Positions 18,167 to 26,688 of a stretch of 63,206 bases of DNA are shown one piece after another. Origin of the DNA: an uncultured Pirellula sp. Lineage in GTDB: Bacteria; Planctomycetota; Planctomycetia; Pirellulales; Pirellulaceae. The notes under the pieces are model-generated. The model had not been told where the DNA came from. It saw only the letters and a program-made list of their open reading frames with translations, and ran no database searches. The DNA is taken from the NCBI GenBank assembly GCA_903858115.1, contig CAIOHR010000131.1, forward strand, positions 1-63,206. The letters run 5' to 3'. Numbering within the stretch: position 1 is the first letter of the stretch; each line of letters opens with the position of its first letter. A program made the translations under genes and the position numbers.

Positions 18167-19177
18167 ATGCTTAGAAATGTATCTTTCGTATCGACTTTTC
18201 CATTGGCCGCAATTGGCCTTTCACTTTCCCTGTTGTTCGCAGGCTGCACAACAGCCAAAAACGACTCGTCCAGTCGTGTTGGTACAAAGAAACTGCGAAT
18301 CGCAGTGATACCCAAAGGGACCAGCCACCAATTTTGGAAATCGGTACACGCAGGAGCAGAGGCTGCTGCGAAGGAGTTAGGCAACGTTGACATTTTATGG
18401 AAGGGACCAGAGACCGAGGCAGATACGGCAGGGCAAATCTCGGTCGTGAAGAATTTCATCACTAGTCATGTGGATGGAATTGTTTTGGCTCCCAATCATT
18501 CCCAGGCGTTGGTCGATGTGGTCGCTGAAGCGAACGCGGAAAAGATTCCTGTGGCCGTATTCGATAGCGGTTTGGGGGCCGGTCCCACATTGGTCAGTTA
18601 CATCGCAACGGATAACTTTCGCGGGGGGCAATTGGCTGCGAAAACACTTGTACAAGCTATGGGCAACGAAGGCAAAGTGATCATGCTTCGGTACAAAGAG
18701 GGAAGCGAGAGTACCGAACAGCGCGAGAAAGGTTTCCTGGAAGCCATGTCTGCGGAGCCGAAGATCCAAATTCTTTCCTCGGATCAATATGCAGGCACAT
18801 CGACCGAGGAAGCACTATCAGCGGCAACGAGTTTGTTGAACAAGTATCGAGATCAGGTGACAGGTATCTTTGCGGTCTGCGAACCGAATTGCAATGGCAC
18901 GCTGGAGGCTTTAGTGCAAACAGGTCTGGCCGGGAAAGTCAAATTCGTCGCGTTCGATTCTAGCGAGAGCCTCATCAAAGGATTGTCCGATAAGTCGGTG
19001 CATGGAATCGTTCTTCAAGATCCATTTGCGATGGGAAAAGAGTCCGTACTCGCTATCGCTAAGCATCTCAAAGGAGAAACGGTACCTGCCACAATCAACA
19101 CAGGCGAATACGTGGCAACACCCGCGAACGAATCGATCGAACCATTCAATCGATTACTTCGACCAGAGATGTTTTGA
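18167..19177 (+). CDS. Periplasmic sugar-binding lipoprotein of an ABC transporter (RbsB/peripla_BP_4 type)
   Basis: A 336-residue protein counted from the ATG at 18167. That start gives a standard lipoprotein signal ending LLFAGC, with acylated Cys at residue 27; ATGs at 18128 and 18086 are in frame upstream. Mature parts are of the ribose-binding type: LRIAVIPKGTSHQFWKSVHA, VDGIVLAPNHSQALVDVV, IPVAVFDSGL and VKFVAFDSSESLIKGL. It is followed at 4 bp by an RbsA-like ATPase and then an RbsC-like permease, forming a complete importer. Myo-inositol oxygenase downstream suggests a polyol or sugar such as myo-inositol as ligand, by context only. Confidence 0.92.
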   Translation: MLRNVSFVSTFPLAAIGLSLSLLFAGCTTAKNDSSSRVGTKKLRIAVIPKGTSHQFWKSVHAGAEAAAKELGNVDILWKGPETEADTAGQISVVKNFITSHVDGIVLAPNHSQALVDVVAEANAEKIPVAVFDSGLGAGPTLVSYIATDNFRGGQLAAKTLVQAMGNEGKVIMLRYKEGSESTEQREKGFLEAMSAEPKIQILSSDQYAGTSTEEALSAATSLLNKYRDQVTGIFAVCEPNCNGTLEALVQTGLAGKVKFVAFDSSESLIKGLSDKSVHGIVLQDPFAMGKESVLAIAKHLKGETVPATINTGEYVATPANESIEPFNRLLRPEMF

Positions 19178-19181
19178 TTCG

Positions 19182-20705
19182 ATGTCAGTATTTGATCAGT
19201 CCATACCAAGCAATGCGACCACTCAGGAACCGATGCTTGTTATGCACGGAGTTTGCAAAAGCTTTGGTGCGACTCAAGCGTTGAGCGACGTGTCGCTTGA
19301 GGTGTCGACCGGAGAAGTGGTTGCGTTGATTGGAGAGAATGGGGCAGGCAAAAGTACGCTCATGAAGTTGTTGAGTGGTGCGCATTTGCCAGACCAAGGT
19401 AGTATGCAATTGGCAGGGCGATCGTATCGACCCATTGGTCCCAACGATGCCCGTCGCCAAGGTGTTGCTATGATCTACCAAGAGTTAAATCTGGCGAAAG
19501 ACCTATCGGTGGAAGACAACTTGATGCTGGGTCGCGAAGAGCGTCGATGGGGTTGGGTTTTGCGCAAACAGCAACGCAAAAAGGTTGTCGAAGTTCTCGA
19601 GCTGATCGGTCATCCCGAACTATCACCAACGCGATTGGTTGGCCAGTTGTCGGTCGGTGCGCAACAGCTTGTTGAAATCGCGCGAGCACTTTTGTCAGAT
19701 GCGAAAGTAATGATTTTTGATGAGCCCACGAGCTCGCTTCCCAAGAAAGATGTCGATCGACTCTTTACGATTATCGATCGGTTGAGGCAACAGGGGATCG
19801 CCATTGTCTATATCAGCCACTTCTTGGAAGAGATTCGTCGAATCGCGAGTCGTTTGGTAGTTTTGCGAGATGGCCAAGTAGTCGGTGGTGGGCCGATGGA
19901 AACAACCAGCGATCAGGAAATCGTAACGATGATGGCGGGCAGGAGTGTTGAGAATCATTTCCCCAAAGTGCCGCATGCGATTGGTGTTCCTGTGCTCCGA
20001 ACGCATCGATTGACAGGAAGAGTTCCGAGCGATGTTAGCTTTGAGTTGCGAAAGGGCGAAATCTTTGGGTTGTTCGGACTGGTCGGCGCGGGAAGAACGG
20101 AGACATTGCGGCAGATCTTTGGCTTGGACAAAACGTTATCCGGTTCTGTGGAATTCGGCAATCAACGGCTTCGGCCAACGCCTCGCCATTGCATTCTCGC
20201 AGGGTTGGGGCTCGTATCCGAAGATCGAAAGACAGAGGGATTGGCACAGAATCTATCGATCGCTGATAACTTGACATTAAGTGACTTGAACCCCTTTTCG
20301 CGATTTGGCATTCTTCACTTATCGGAGCGTACACGAGTGGTCGGGGGGTGGATGCAACGCATGTCGGTGAAGGCTCGGAGTTCCGAACAGACGATCGGAG
20401 AACTATCCGGAGGCAATCAACAAAAAGTCGCGATCGCGAGAGTGTTGCATCAGAATGCGGAAGTCTTGCTGCTGGATGAACCCACTCGCGGCATCGATGT
20501 CCGGACCAAAGCCGACATTTACCAATGGATGGGAGAACTGGCAGCCAAAGGGAAGTCGATTCTCTTTGTCAGTTCTTATTTGCCAGAGCTTGTGGCGGTC
20601 TGCGACACAATCGGCGTCATGGCCAAAGGGCGGCTACGTGAAATTCGCGCGGCCGATGAATGGACTGAACAGGACATACTTTCGGTAGCCGTCTCGAACG
20701 AATAA
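19182..20705 (+). CDS. Sugar ABC transporter, tandem ATP-binding protein (RbsA/MglA type)
   Basis: A 507-residue double ATPase. The first nucleotide-binding domain has Walker A GENGAGKSTLMKLLSGAH, signature LSVGAQQLVEIARAL and Walker B VMIFDEPTSSL. The second has a degenerate Walker A (GLVGAGRTETLRQIFG), signature LSGGNQQKVAIARVL and Walker B VLLLDEPTRGIDV. A degenerate second P-loop is normal in this family. Start ATG at 19182 (MSVFDQS) lies 5 bp after the binding-protein stop, so an earlier in-frame ATG inside that gene is unlikely. It powers the import system formed with its two neighbours. Confidence 0.95.
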   Translation: MSVFDQSIPSNATTQEPMLVMHGVCKSFGATQALSDVSLEVSTGEVVALIGENGAGKSTLMKLLSGAHLPDQGSMQLAGRSYRPIGPNDARRQGVAMIYQELNLAKDLSVEDNLMLGREERRWGWVLRKQQRKKVVEVLELIGHPELSPTRLVGQLSVGAQQLVEIARALLSDAKVMIFDEPTSSLPKKDVDRLFTIIDRLRQQGIAIVYISHFLEEIRRIASRLVVLRDGQVVGGGPMETTSDQEIVTMMAGRSVENHFPKVPHAIGVPVLRTHRLTGRVPSDVSFELRKGEIFGLFGLVGAGRTETLRQIFGLDKTLSGSVEFGNQRLRPTPRHCILAGLGLVSEDRKTEGLAQNLSIADNLTLSDLNPFSRFGILHLSERTRVVGGWMQRMSVKARSSEQTIGELSGGNQQKVAIARVLHQNAEVLLLDEPTRGIDVRTKADIYQWMGELAAKGKSILFVSSYLPELVAVCDTIGVMAKGRLREIRAADEWTEQDILSVAVSNE

Positions 20706-20733
20706 ACTTCAACCTAGGAAAGCCCATCGTCGA

Positions 20734-21774
20734 ATGAATGAACCTGGCAAAGTTGTTGATGAGCAACCGTCCGGCCATACGGCGCGAACAAGGTTATGGA
20801 GGATTCTCGATACCTTTGGGCCGCTTCTCGCGTTGGCGTTAGTGGTCGTAGGCTTCACTATTGCCGACAACATTTGGGGGCAAGGTCGATTTGCCGAGAT
20901 GAGAAACGTCCGAGTCATTTTGGTGCTGACTGCACCGGTAGCTGTGGCTGCGTTAGGCATGACGATGGTGATCATCGCAGGAGGTATCGATCTGTCTGCA
21001 GGAACGGCTTCGACGCTCTGTGCGACGGTATTGGCATGTTCGCTTAGTGCCGGGTATTCGGTACCGGTCGTGATTGCGATGACTTTGTTGACAGGAGCTG
21101 CTTGCGGGTTGACGAATGGTTTGTTGATCGGTTCGCTACGAATTCCACCCTTTATCGTCACGCTGGGAACGATGACCATTTTCTTGGGATTGGCAAAGCA
21201 GTTGGCGAAAGGTTCCACCGTCTTTGTCGATCGCAAACTGATACCTAATTGGCTTCTCAATCTCAGTTCGACGATGCCGCCCGACTGGTATGGTTGGTTT
21301 CCGAACATCGCCATTGGTGTTTGGCTGGCTCTCGGAGTCGCAGTGGTCGTAGCTCTTTTGTTGCGATGTACGGTGCTGGGTAGGTATCTGTTCGCGATCG
21401 GTTCCAACGAATCAACAGCGCGGCTTTGTGGAGTTAATGTGCTGGGTGTTAAGCTATTGGTCTACGCATTGGCTGGGCTTCTGGTGGCTTTGGCTGGCAT
21501 CTACTCGTTCTCGTTGGTAAAGATTGCGAATCCAACGGAGGGCATTGGAAAGGAGCTTAAGTTCATTGCAGCCGTGGTGATTGGCGGCGGTAGCTTGAGC
21601 GGCGGCCGAGGGACAGTCCTGGGCACTTTGGCTGGAGCCGCGATCATGGGGGTGATTGCTAGCGGCTGTGATCAATTGGAAATACAAAATTCCACGCAAG
21701 ATATTATGATTGGCATTATCATCATTGCTGCTGTCACCTTGGACCAATATCGGCAGCGAAGCACGCAACAATAA
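20734..21774 (+). CDS. Sugar ABC transporter permease (RbsC type)
   Basis: A 346-residue inner-membrane permease with about eight to ten hydrophobic segments. The BPD_transp_2 signature is visible: MVIIAGGIDLSAGTASTLCA near residue 85 and KFIAAVVIGGGSLSGGRGTV near 280. It lies 28 bp after the ATPase gene, completing a binding protein-ATPase-permease set. Downstream comes a MITE-like repeat and then the inositol oxygenase gene. Confidence 0.95.
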   Translation: MNEPGKVVDEQPSGHTARTRLWRILDTFGPLLALALVVVGFTIADNIWGQGRFAEMRNVRVILVLTAPVAVAALGMTMVIIAGGIDLSAGTASTLCATVLACSLSAGYSVPVVIAMTLLTGAACGLTNGLLIGSLRIPPFIVTLGTMTIFLGLAKQLAKGSTVFVDRKLIPNWLLNLSSTMPPDWYGWFPNIAIGVWLALGVAVVVALLLRCTVLGRYLFAIGSNESTARLCGVNVLGVKLLVYALAGLLVALAGIYSFSLVKIANPTEGIGKELKFIAAVVIGGGSLSGGRGTVLGTLAGAAIMGVIASGCDQLEIQNSTQDIMIGIIIIAAVTLDQYRQRSTQQ

Positions 21775-21775
21775 A

Positions 21776-21897
21776 GACAGAGCCAACAAACGCTAAAGTA
21801 GTAGGCACATTCCATGTGCCGTCCACCTAGAATTCCGGCAAATGTCCAGGAGCGGACGGCACGGCGTAGCGTACCTGCTACTTTTTCGGCTTTGTCG
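21776..21897. repeat. MITE-like intergenic element with inverted ends, copy 1
   Basis: The left end reads gacagagccaacaaacg...aagtagtaggcacattcc and the right end reads gtacctgctactttttcggc, an inverted version of the left. The centre cgtccacctagaattcc...caaatgtcc matches the element at 46641-46769 closely. It occupies the gap between the permease and inositol oxygenase genes, and the apparent N-terminal extension of the latter frame lies inside it. Confidence 0.85.
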
Positions 21898-21954
21898 ATA
21901 AAGAACCAATCGATCAAGCTTTTATCCGGAAAAACATTTTCTGAGAAAACCACA

Positions 21955-22845
21955 ATGAAGACGAACGAATCGAACCCGCTTGGTTCTCTGGACGAATGGG
22001 AAGACGATCTCCTAAGACGCTACCCTCAGAACACAGAACAAAACGGGCCGCAGGATGGACCATCGCACCAGCAAGACGGAAAATCGTTTCGCAATTATGC
22101 AGCCGAAGCCCGTCCAAGTGTGAAAGAGTTTTATCGACTCAATCATCGCTATCAGACCTTAGACTTTGTTCGAGAGAAACGCAAACAATATTTGTCGCTC
22201 GACAAACGCCGCATGAGTATCTGGGGAGCGATGGAGTATCTCAATACACTCATCGACGACAGCGACCCAGACATCGATTTGCCGCAGATCGAGCATTTGA
22301 TGCAAACAGCGGAAGCGATTCGCAAGGCGGGCAGACCACGATGGTACATATTGACAGGGCTCATTCACGATTTGGGCAAGATACTCTGCCTCTGGGATGA
22401 ACCGCAATGGGCGGTGGTTGGCGATACGTTCCCGGTCGGTTGTCGATTTTCAGAACGCATCGTCTATAGCGAAGCGTTCGATGCGAATCCAGATACGGAT
22501 GTAACTGAGTATCAAACAGATCTCGGAATCTACGAAAAGAATTGCGGCTTGGATCAAGTTGTGATGTCGTGGGGACATGATGAGTATCTGTACCATGTGG
22601 TCAAAGACTACTTGCCACCACCCGCGCTCTACATGATTCGGTACCACTCGTGCTATCCGATCCACCACGAAGGGGCATACGATTATCTTCTCAACGATAC
22701 CGACCGCGAGCTTTTTCGCTGGGTTCGGGATTTTAATCAGTACGATCTGTATACGAAGCGGGATGAACGGATGGACGTTGCGGCATTGCGTCCCTTTTAC
22801 CAAGAGTTGATTTCCGAATACTTTCCGGCGGAGATACGTTGGTAG
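21955..22845 (+). CDS. Myo-inositol oxygenase
   Basis: A 296-residue HD-domain di-iron enzyme that would convert myo-inositol and O2 to D-glucuronate. The family blocks are clear: [14 protein letters not shown] near residue 63, [12 protein letters not shown] with the His138-Asp139 metal pair, [14 protein letters not shown] (metal His), and [19 protein letters not shown] (second-shell and metal ligands) followed by [13 protein letters not shown]. Length matches animal and bacterial MIOX (about 285-300). The start at 21955 is used because everything upstream lies in a repeat element. The inferred pathway is uptake by the preceding importer followed by oxidation. Confidence 0.95.
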   Translation: MKTNESNPLGSLDEWEDDLLRRYPQNTEQNGPQDGPSHQQDGKSFRNYAAEARPSVKEFYRLNHRYQTLDFVREKRKQYLSLDKRRMSIWGAMEYLNTLIDDSDPDIDLPQIEHLMQTAEAIRKAGRPRWYILTGLIHDLGKILCLWDEPQWAVVGDTFPVGCRFSERIVYSEAFDANPDTDVTEYQTDLGIYEKNCGLDQVVMSWGHDEYLYHVVKDYLPPPALYMIRYHSCYPIHHEGAYDYLLNDTDRELFRWVRDFNQYDLYTKRDERMDVAALRPFYQELISEYFPAEIRW

Positions 22846-22909
22846 CGGTTTGATGGCGATAGCCACAAATCACTCACAAATGAGGTACATTAGATGTCTG
22901 GTTGGCAGG

Positions 22910-22940
22910 GAATTCGACAAGCATTCTACTTGTTGAATTC
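22910..22940. terminator. Hairpin after the inositol oxygenase gene
   Basis: gaattcgacaag (22910-22921) pairs with cttgttgaattc (22929-22940), 11 of 12 positions, around a 7-nt loop. It lies between the oxygenase stop and the mutarotase start and may end the transporter-oxygenase transcript. No T-run follows. Confidence 0.45.
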
Positions 22941-23011
22941 TCGCGAAATGTGTCTCGCATCTCGACTGTTCTGAATAACTTCATCCTCACTTCACGATCT
23001 CTTCGATACCC

Positions 23012-24133
23012 ATGTCTATGCTGTTTCGGTTTGCGCTGTCGTTTGTTGCGATTCTTGCATTGCAGGCTTCTTGGAGCCACGCCGCGAGGGCCGTGGAGAG
23101 CCGCGTGGCGATTTCTACTTTCGGCAGAATGCAGACTGGGGAGAGTGTCCAGCAGTTTACGCTGACCAACGTCCATGGCATGAAAGTAAAGTTGATCGAG
23201 TTCGGTGCCACCATTACGGAGATTCTGGTTCCAGACAAATCAGGGAAAATGGCCAATGTCTTGTTAGGAAGCGATTCTATCGAAGCGTATGAACGGGGAT
23301 TTCCGGCAGGTTCGGTGATTGGACGTTATGCGAATCGAATTCGAAACGCGCGCTTCTCCATTGACGGAAAAGAGTTCAATGTTTCGAAAAATGCAGGCCA
23401 AAACCATATTCATGGCGGCCAAAAACATTTTGGGAAGCTGTTATGGAGAGGAACTGCGTCGACCGACCCAGATACTGTTTCGGTAACTTTCCAGTACAAG
23501 AGTCGCGATGGCGAAGAGGGGTTTCCCGGCAATCTTGAAGTTGCCATCACTTACACACTCACTTCATCGAATGAACTCGTGCTCGATTACACTGCAACGA
23601 CGAATCAGCCGACCGTTGTTAACTTGACCAATCACGCTTATTTCAATTTGTTAGGGACTGGTGATGTGCTAGATCATAAGCTTCAAATCGAGTCCGACGA
23701 AACCACGACGGTCGACAAGTCGTTGATACCCAATGGCGAGTTCACACGTGTCGAAGGTGGTCCGCTCGACTTTCGACAGCCTCGCAAGATAGGAGCGAGG
23801 ATTCACGAGTTGTACGATGCCGCCAATGGCTATGATCACAACTATGTAATCAAAGGAGAGGTTGGAACACTTCGAAAAGCGGCCAGAGTGGTCGATGAAG
23901 AATCGGGACGCACTCTAGAATGCTTGACAACAGAACCGGGGGTCCAGCTCTACACGTCGAACGGATTTAAAGGCAACCCCTATCCCAAGCATGGAGCGTT
24001 CTGTTTAGAAACCCAACACTATCCAGATTCACCGAACCATAGCCATTTTCCAACGACCATCGTTCGTCCAGACAAGCCCTTTCAATCGAAAACTGTTTTT
24101 CGATTTGGAATCGTTAAGTCGAGCGGCAGTTGA
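23012..24133 (+). CDS. galM: Exported galactose mutarotase (aldose 1-epimerase)
   Basis: A 373-residue enzyme. The N-terminal ~27 residues are a signal peptide (FRFALSFVAILALQASWSHA), so the protein acts in the periplasm. The mutarotase active site is complete: NHIHGGQKHF (His), LTNHAYFNLLG (catalytic His), NGYDHNYVI (Asp) and CLTTEPGVQLYTSNG (catalytic Glu). It interconverts alpha and beta anomers of aldoses such as galactose or glucose. It follows the sugar importer and inositol oxygenase genes and could prepare extracellular sugars for uptake. The length is usual for periplasmic forms. Confidence 0.94.
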   Translation: MSMLFRFALSFVAILALQASWSHAARAVESRVAISTFGRMQTGESVQQFTLTNVHGMKVKLIEFGATITEILVPDKSGKMANVLLGSDSIEAYERGFPAGSVIGRYANRIRNARFSIDGKEFNVSKNAGQNHIHGGQKHFGKLLWRGTASTDPDTVSVTFQYKSRDGEEGFPGNLEVAITYTLTSSNELVLDYTATTNQPTVVNLTNHAYFNLLGTGDVLDHKLQIESDETTTVDKSLIPNGEFTRVEGGPLDFRQPRKIGARIHELYDAANGYDHNYVIKGEVGTLRKAARVVDEESGRTLECLTTEPGVQLYTSNGFKGNPYPKHGAFCLETQHYPDSPNHSHFPTTIVRPDKPFQSKTVFRFGIVKSSGS

Positions 24134-24177
24134 ATTGAGTGGGAGAATCTCTATTGCTCCCATTTCGGCAAATCTCT

Positions 24178-25266
24178 ATGAACTATGGAACGATGAGATT
24201 ATGTGTCTTTCTGCCAAACTGGATCGGGGATGCGTGCATGGCGACGCCTGCTTTGCGTGCAATCGCTTCGTTGCCAGATTTGGAAGAATTGACGCTTGTC
24301 GGAAGAACTGGTCCGCTCTCATTGTTGGAGAATGAGCCGTACGCGAAGGTAAGGATTGCATTCAAACCCAGGTCCAAGTCGGAGTCAATTCTTGGTAGGC
24401 GGGCTTTGGCAAAAGAGCTTCGGAGACGAAGCATAGATACTATTCTTTTGATGCCAAATTCCCTTTCTTCAGCCGTCATTGCGAGAGTTGCAGGGATTCC
24501 TCGGCGAATAGGTTTTGCACGAGATGGACGTTCTTGGCTGCTCACGGATGCGATTCCGCTGCACAGGGCTCCAAAGGATCCGATGAATCGCATGCGGAGC
24601 TGGCGTGAATCACCTGCGATCGATTACTATCTTCGGCTAGCCTCAGAGCTCGGATGCCGATCAGACGATCGAAGTATGGAGCTCTATGTTTCTCCTGAAG
24701 ACAAAGAAATATCCCTTGCCCTACTCGGACAAGTTGGATTCTCACGGAACAAAAAGTTGGTTGTCATGAACAACTCGTCAGCATCGGCATCCGCCCGTCT
24801 TTGGCCCATCCCGTATGTTGTCGATGCATGTAGCAAGCTTGCGAGAGACGGAGTTCAGGTATTGATCCATGCAAGTCCGAGCGACCGAGAAATGGCCGAT
24901 GCATTGTCTGCAACCATTGCGCATCCCAACGTCCAGAGCATGGGCAAAACGGAGAATCTACCACTCGGACTGAGCCGTGGTGTGTTGTCTATGGCGGACG
25001 CTGTTGTCAGCACCGATAGCGGTGTGCGGCATATTGCTGTGGCACTGAATCGGAGTGTCGTCAGTCTCTTTGGTCCGACAAACAGCAGCCTGACAACAAC
25101 CTATAATGTCCCGGAGCTTTTGATCGAGAATTCTCTCCACTGCCGTCCATGCTCGAAAGCTATATGCCCCCTCCAACACCATCGGTGCATGTCGGAGTTA
25201 TCCACCGACCGCGTTCTTCAAGCGGTGAGAGCGGTATTGGCTCGATCCGTGCAACACGCCGCTTAG
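24178..25266 (+). CDS. Glycosyltransferase family 9 protein (ADP-heptose:LPS heptosyltransferase-like)
   Basis: A 362-residue GT-B enzyme. The opening MRLCVFLPNWIGDACMATPA followed by LRAI is the waaF/rfaF hallmark. The C-terminal nucleotide-sugar site reads AVVSTDSGVRHIAVALN followed by SVVSLFGPT. It probably transfers heptose to the LPS inner core at the cytoplasmic face of the inner membrane. The ATG at 24178 or at 24193 fits the family N-terminus. The last 23 codons overlap the convergent GT87 gene on the opposite strand. It need not use heptose, because planctomycete LPS chemistry is not settled. Confidence 0.88.
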   Translation: MNYGTMRLCVFLPNWIGDACMATPALRAIASLPDLEELTLVGRTGPLSLLENEPYAKVRIAFKPRSKSESILGRRALAKELRRRSIDTILLMPNSLSSAVIARVAGIPRRIGFARDGRSWLLTDAIPLHRAPKDPMNRMRSWRESPAIDYYLRLASELGCRSDDRSMELYVSPEDKEISLALLGQVGFSRNKKLVVMNNSSASASARLWPIPYVVDACSKLARDGVQVLIHASPSDREMADALSATIAHPNVQSMGKTENLPLGLSRGVLSMADAVVSTDSGVRHIAVALNRSVVSLFGPTNSSLTTTYNVPELLIENSLHCRPCSKAICPLQHHRCMSELSTDRVLQAVRAVLARSVQHAA

Positions 25267-26556
25267 CCGCAATTCGCACACGATTCCAACCAGCATCAAT
25301 GGCAGGATGGGAAGCCGAAGATGGGTCACCGCGTCGCCAGCTAAAACAACTCCTACCGACAGCATCGCGAAATACGCGAATCCTCGTCTCGGTTCTGTAG
25401 CAATTAACCAGAGAATCGGAATCAAAAGAATGCAAAGATCATAATGGTAAAAATGAGGACTTAGCAGAACCGTCGACGCTGTAATGATCATCCATTTGCG
25501 TGGACTCGTCCAATCCATCGAGGCTGTGATCGCTCCGAAGAAAACATAAATGCCGAGCGGAAGGCATACGCCCCATTTGCACCATTGCACAAGCTCTGGG
25601 GTTAACCCATAGGCAAAGGTCAGCAGATTGCACGACCATTCCATCCGGTAGCCTGCGTTCTCAGCGTAGCTTCCAGCAGAACGAAATCCATCGGCAAACG
25701 AAGGCCAAACCGACCATGGCAAGCATGCTGCAGCCGTTCCCCAAAGAATCGCACAGCTTGTCGTCATGCCAGTAAGAAAGCTCCATCTCTTCTCTTTGAG
25801 CATCAAGAGCGGAAGCAAAAAACAAAGGGTTGGCTTAACAGTCAGTAGTCCGAAAACAAAGCCTGAAAGGTAATCTCTGGAATTCAGAAGTAGATATGCG
25901 GTCGCGCTCAACAGCAACAACCATACGGCGCTCTTCTGCCCGAGCGTGATGGAAAAGAGCATTGAGGGAAATAGCAATGCGCCGATCCAAAGATAGTCGC
26001 TTTTCTTTCTAGCTTCTTGATCGGTCTTTCCATTGCCCTGCTTGACCAATGAGGCAATCGTCCAAGCAGCGAAGCAAGCGGATGCCAACAGTATCATCAA
26101 CCAGACAACGGCAGACCAACGATACGGGAGCAGTGCCAACGGCGTAAAGAGAACATAATGTGGCGGTGGATAGACAGCTGGATAAAACTGACTTTTGTCC
26201 CATTCGAATCCGATGAGTTCTGGATCATGCTGCCAGTCCAGGAATTTAGAGGTGTATAACTCGTCCGCGTGTCCTTCGAGAATCAGTCGCGCGCCAACCC
26301 ATTCTTGCAAATAGTCAGCACCATAAACATCGTCGTGGCGTTGCGATTGCCAATCATAGTTTGGTGCAAAAAAAAGATAGACGATCCCCAAACAGAGATA
26401 AACAGCAATCGAAACCAGAAACGAACGGCTGACGGAACAAGATGCTAAAGCATTATCGCTGAAGAGCCGCCGGATGCTGGCCCACGGCTGTCGATCTGAG
26501 TTGAGACCATTGCACTTTTCCATGCATGGATATAACCCCGTGCCGAAGGACAGCAA
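25198..26556 (-). CDS. GT87 (DUF2029) polytopic membrane glycosyltransferase
   Basis: A 452-residue integral membrane protein with roughly ten hydrophobic helices. The first loop contains a GADYLQEWVGARLILEGHAD segment followed by ELY, and a later YPAVYPPPHYVLFTPLALLP block. Both are typical of the DUF2029/GT87 mannosyltransferase-like family, which uses polyprenyl-phosphate sugars. An acidic pair (HDDVYGAD) in the first loop is the probable catalytic site. A later in-frame ATG at 26523 (MEKCNG) is an alternative start. Its 3' end overlaps that of the convergent GT9 gene by 69 bp. Together they suggest cell-surface glycan assembly. Confidence 0.83.
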   Translation of the reverse strand: MLSFGTGLYPCMEKCNGLNSDRQPWASIRRLFSDNALASCSVSRSFLVSIAVYLCLGIVYLFFAPNYDWQSQRHDDVYGADYLQEWVGARLILEGHADELYTSKFLDWQHDPELIGFEWDKSQFYPAVYPPPHYVLFTPLALLPYRWSAVVWLMILLASACFAAWTIASLVKQGNGKTDQEARKKSDYLWIGALLFPSMLFSITLGQKSAVWLLLLSATAYLLLNSRDYLSGFVFGLLTVKPTLCFLLPLLMLKEKRWSFLTGMTTSCAILWGTAAACLPWSVWPSFADGFRSAGSYAENAGYRMEWSCNLLTFAYGLTPELVQWCKWGVCLPLGIYVFFGAITASMDWTSPRKWMIITASTVLLSPHFYHYDLCILLIPILWLIATEPRRGFAYFAMLSVGVVLAGDAVTHLRLPILPLMLVGIVCELRLSGVLHGSSQYRSHRLKNAVGG

Positions 26557-26620
26557 CCGACAAGTGAAGAGAATGCAACGGAAAAGAGATCGTTACTGTT
26601 GCGATCGTTAAGATCGTTGC

Positions 26621-26657
26621 CATCGGATACTCGGCAACTCAGGCCGAGTATCCGATG
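26621..26657. terminator. Strong hairpin downstream of dnaK
   Basis: catcggatactcggc (26621-26635) and gccgagtatccgatg (26643-26657) form a perfect 15-bp stem with a 7-nt loop. It sits 32 bp past the dnaK stop on the minus strand. No U tract is present, so it may serve RNA stability as well as termination. Confidence 0.65.
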
Positions 26658-26688
26658 ACTTCGTGCTATCGCGTTCTTCGAGAGAGGG

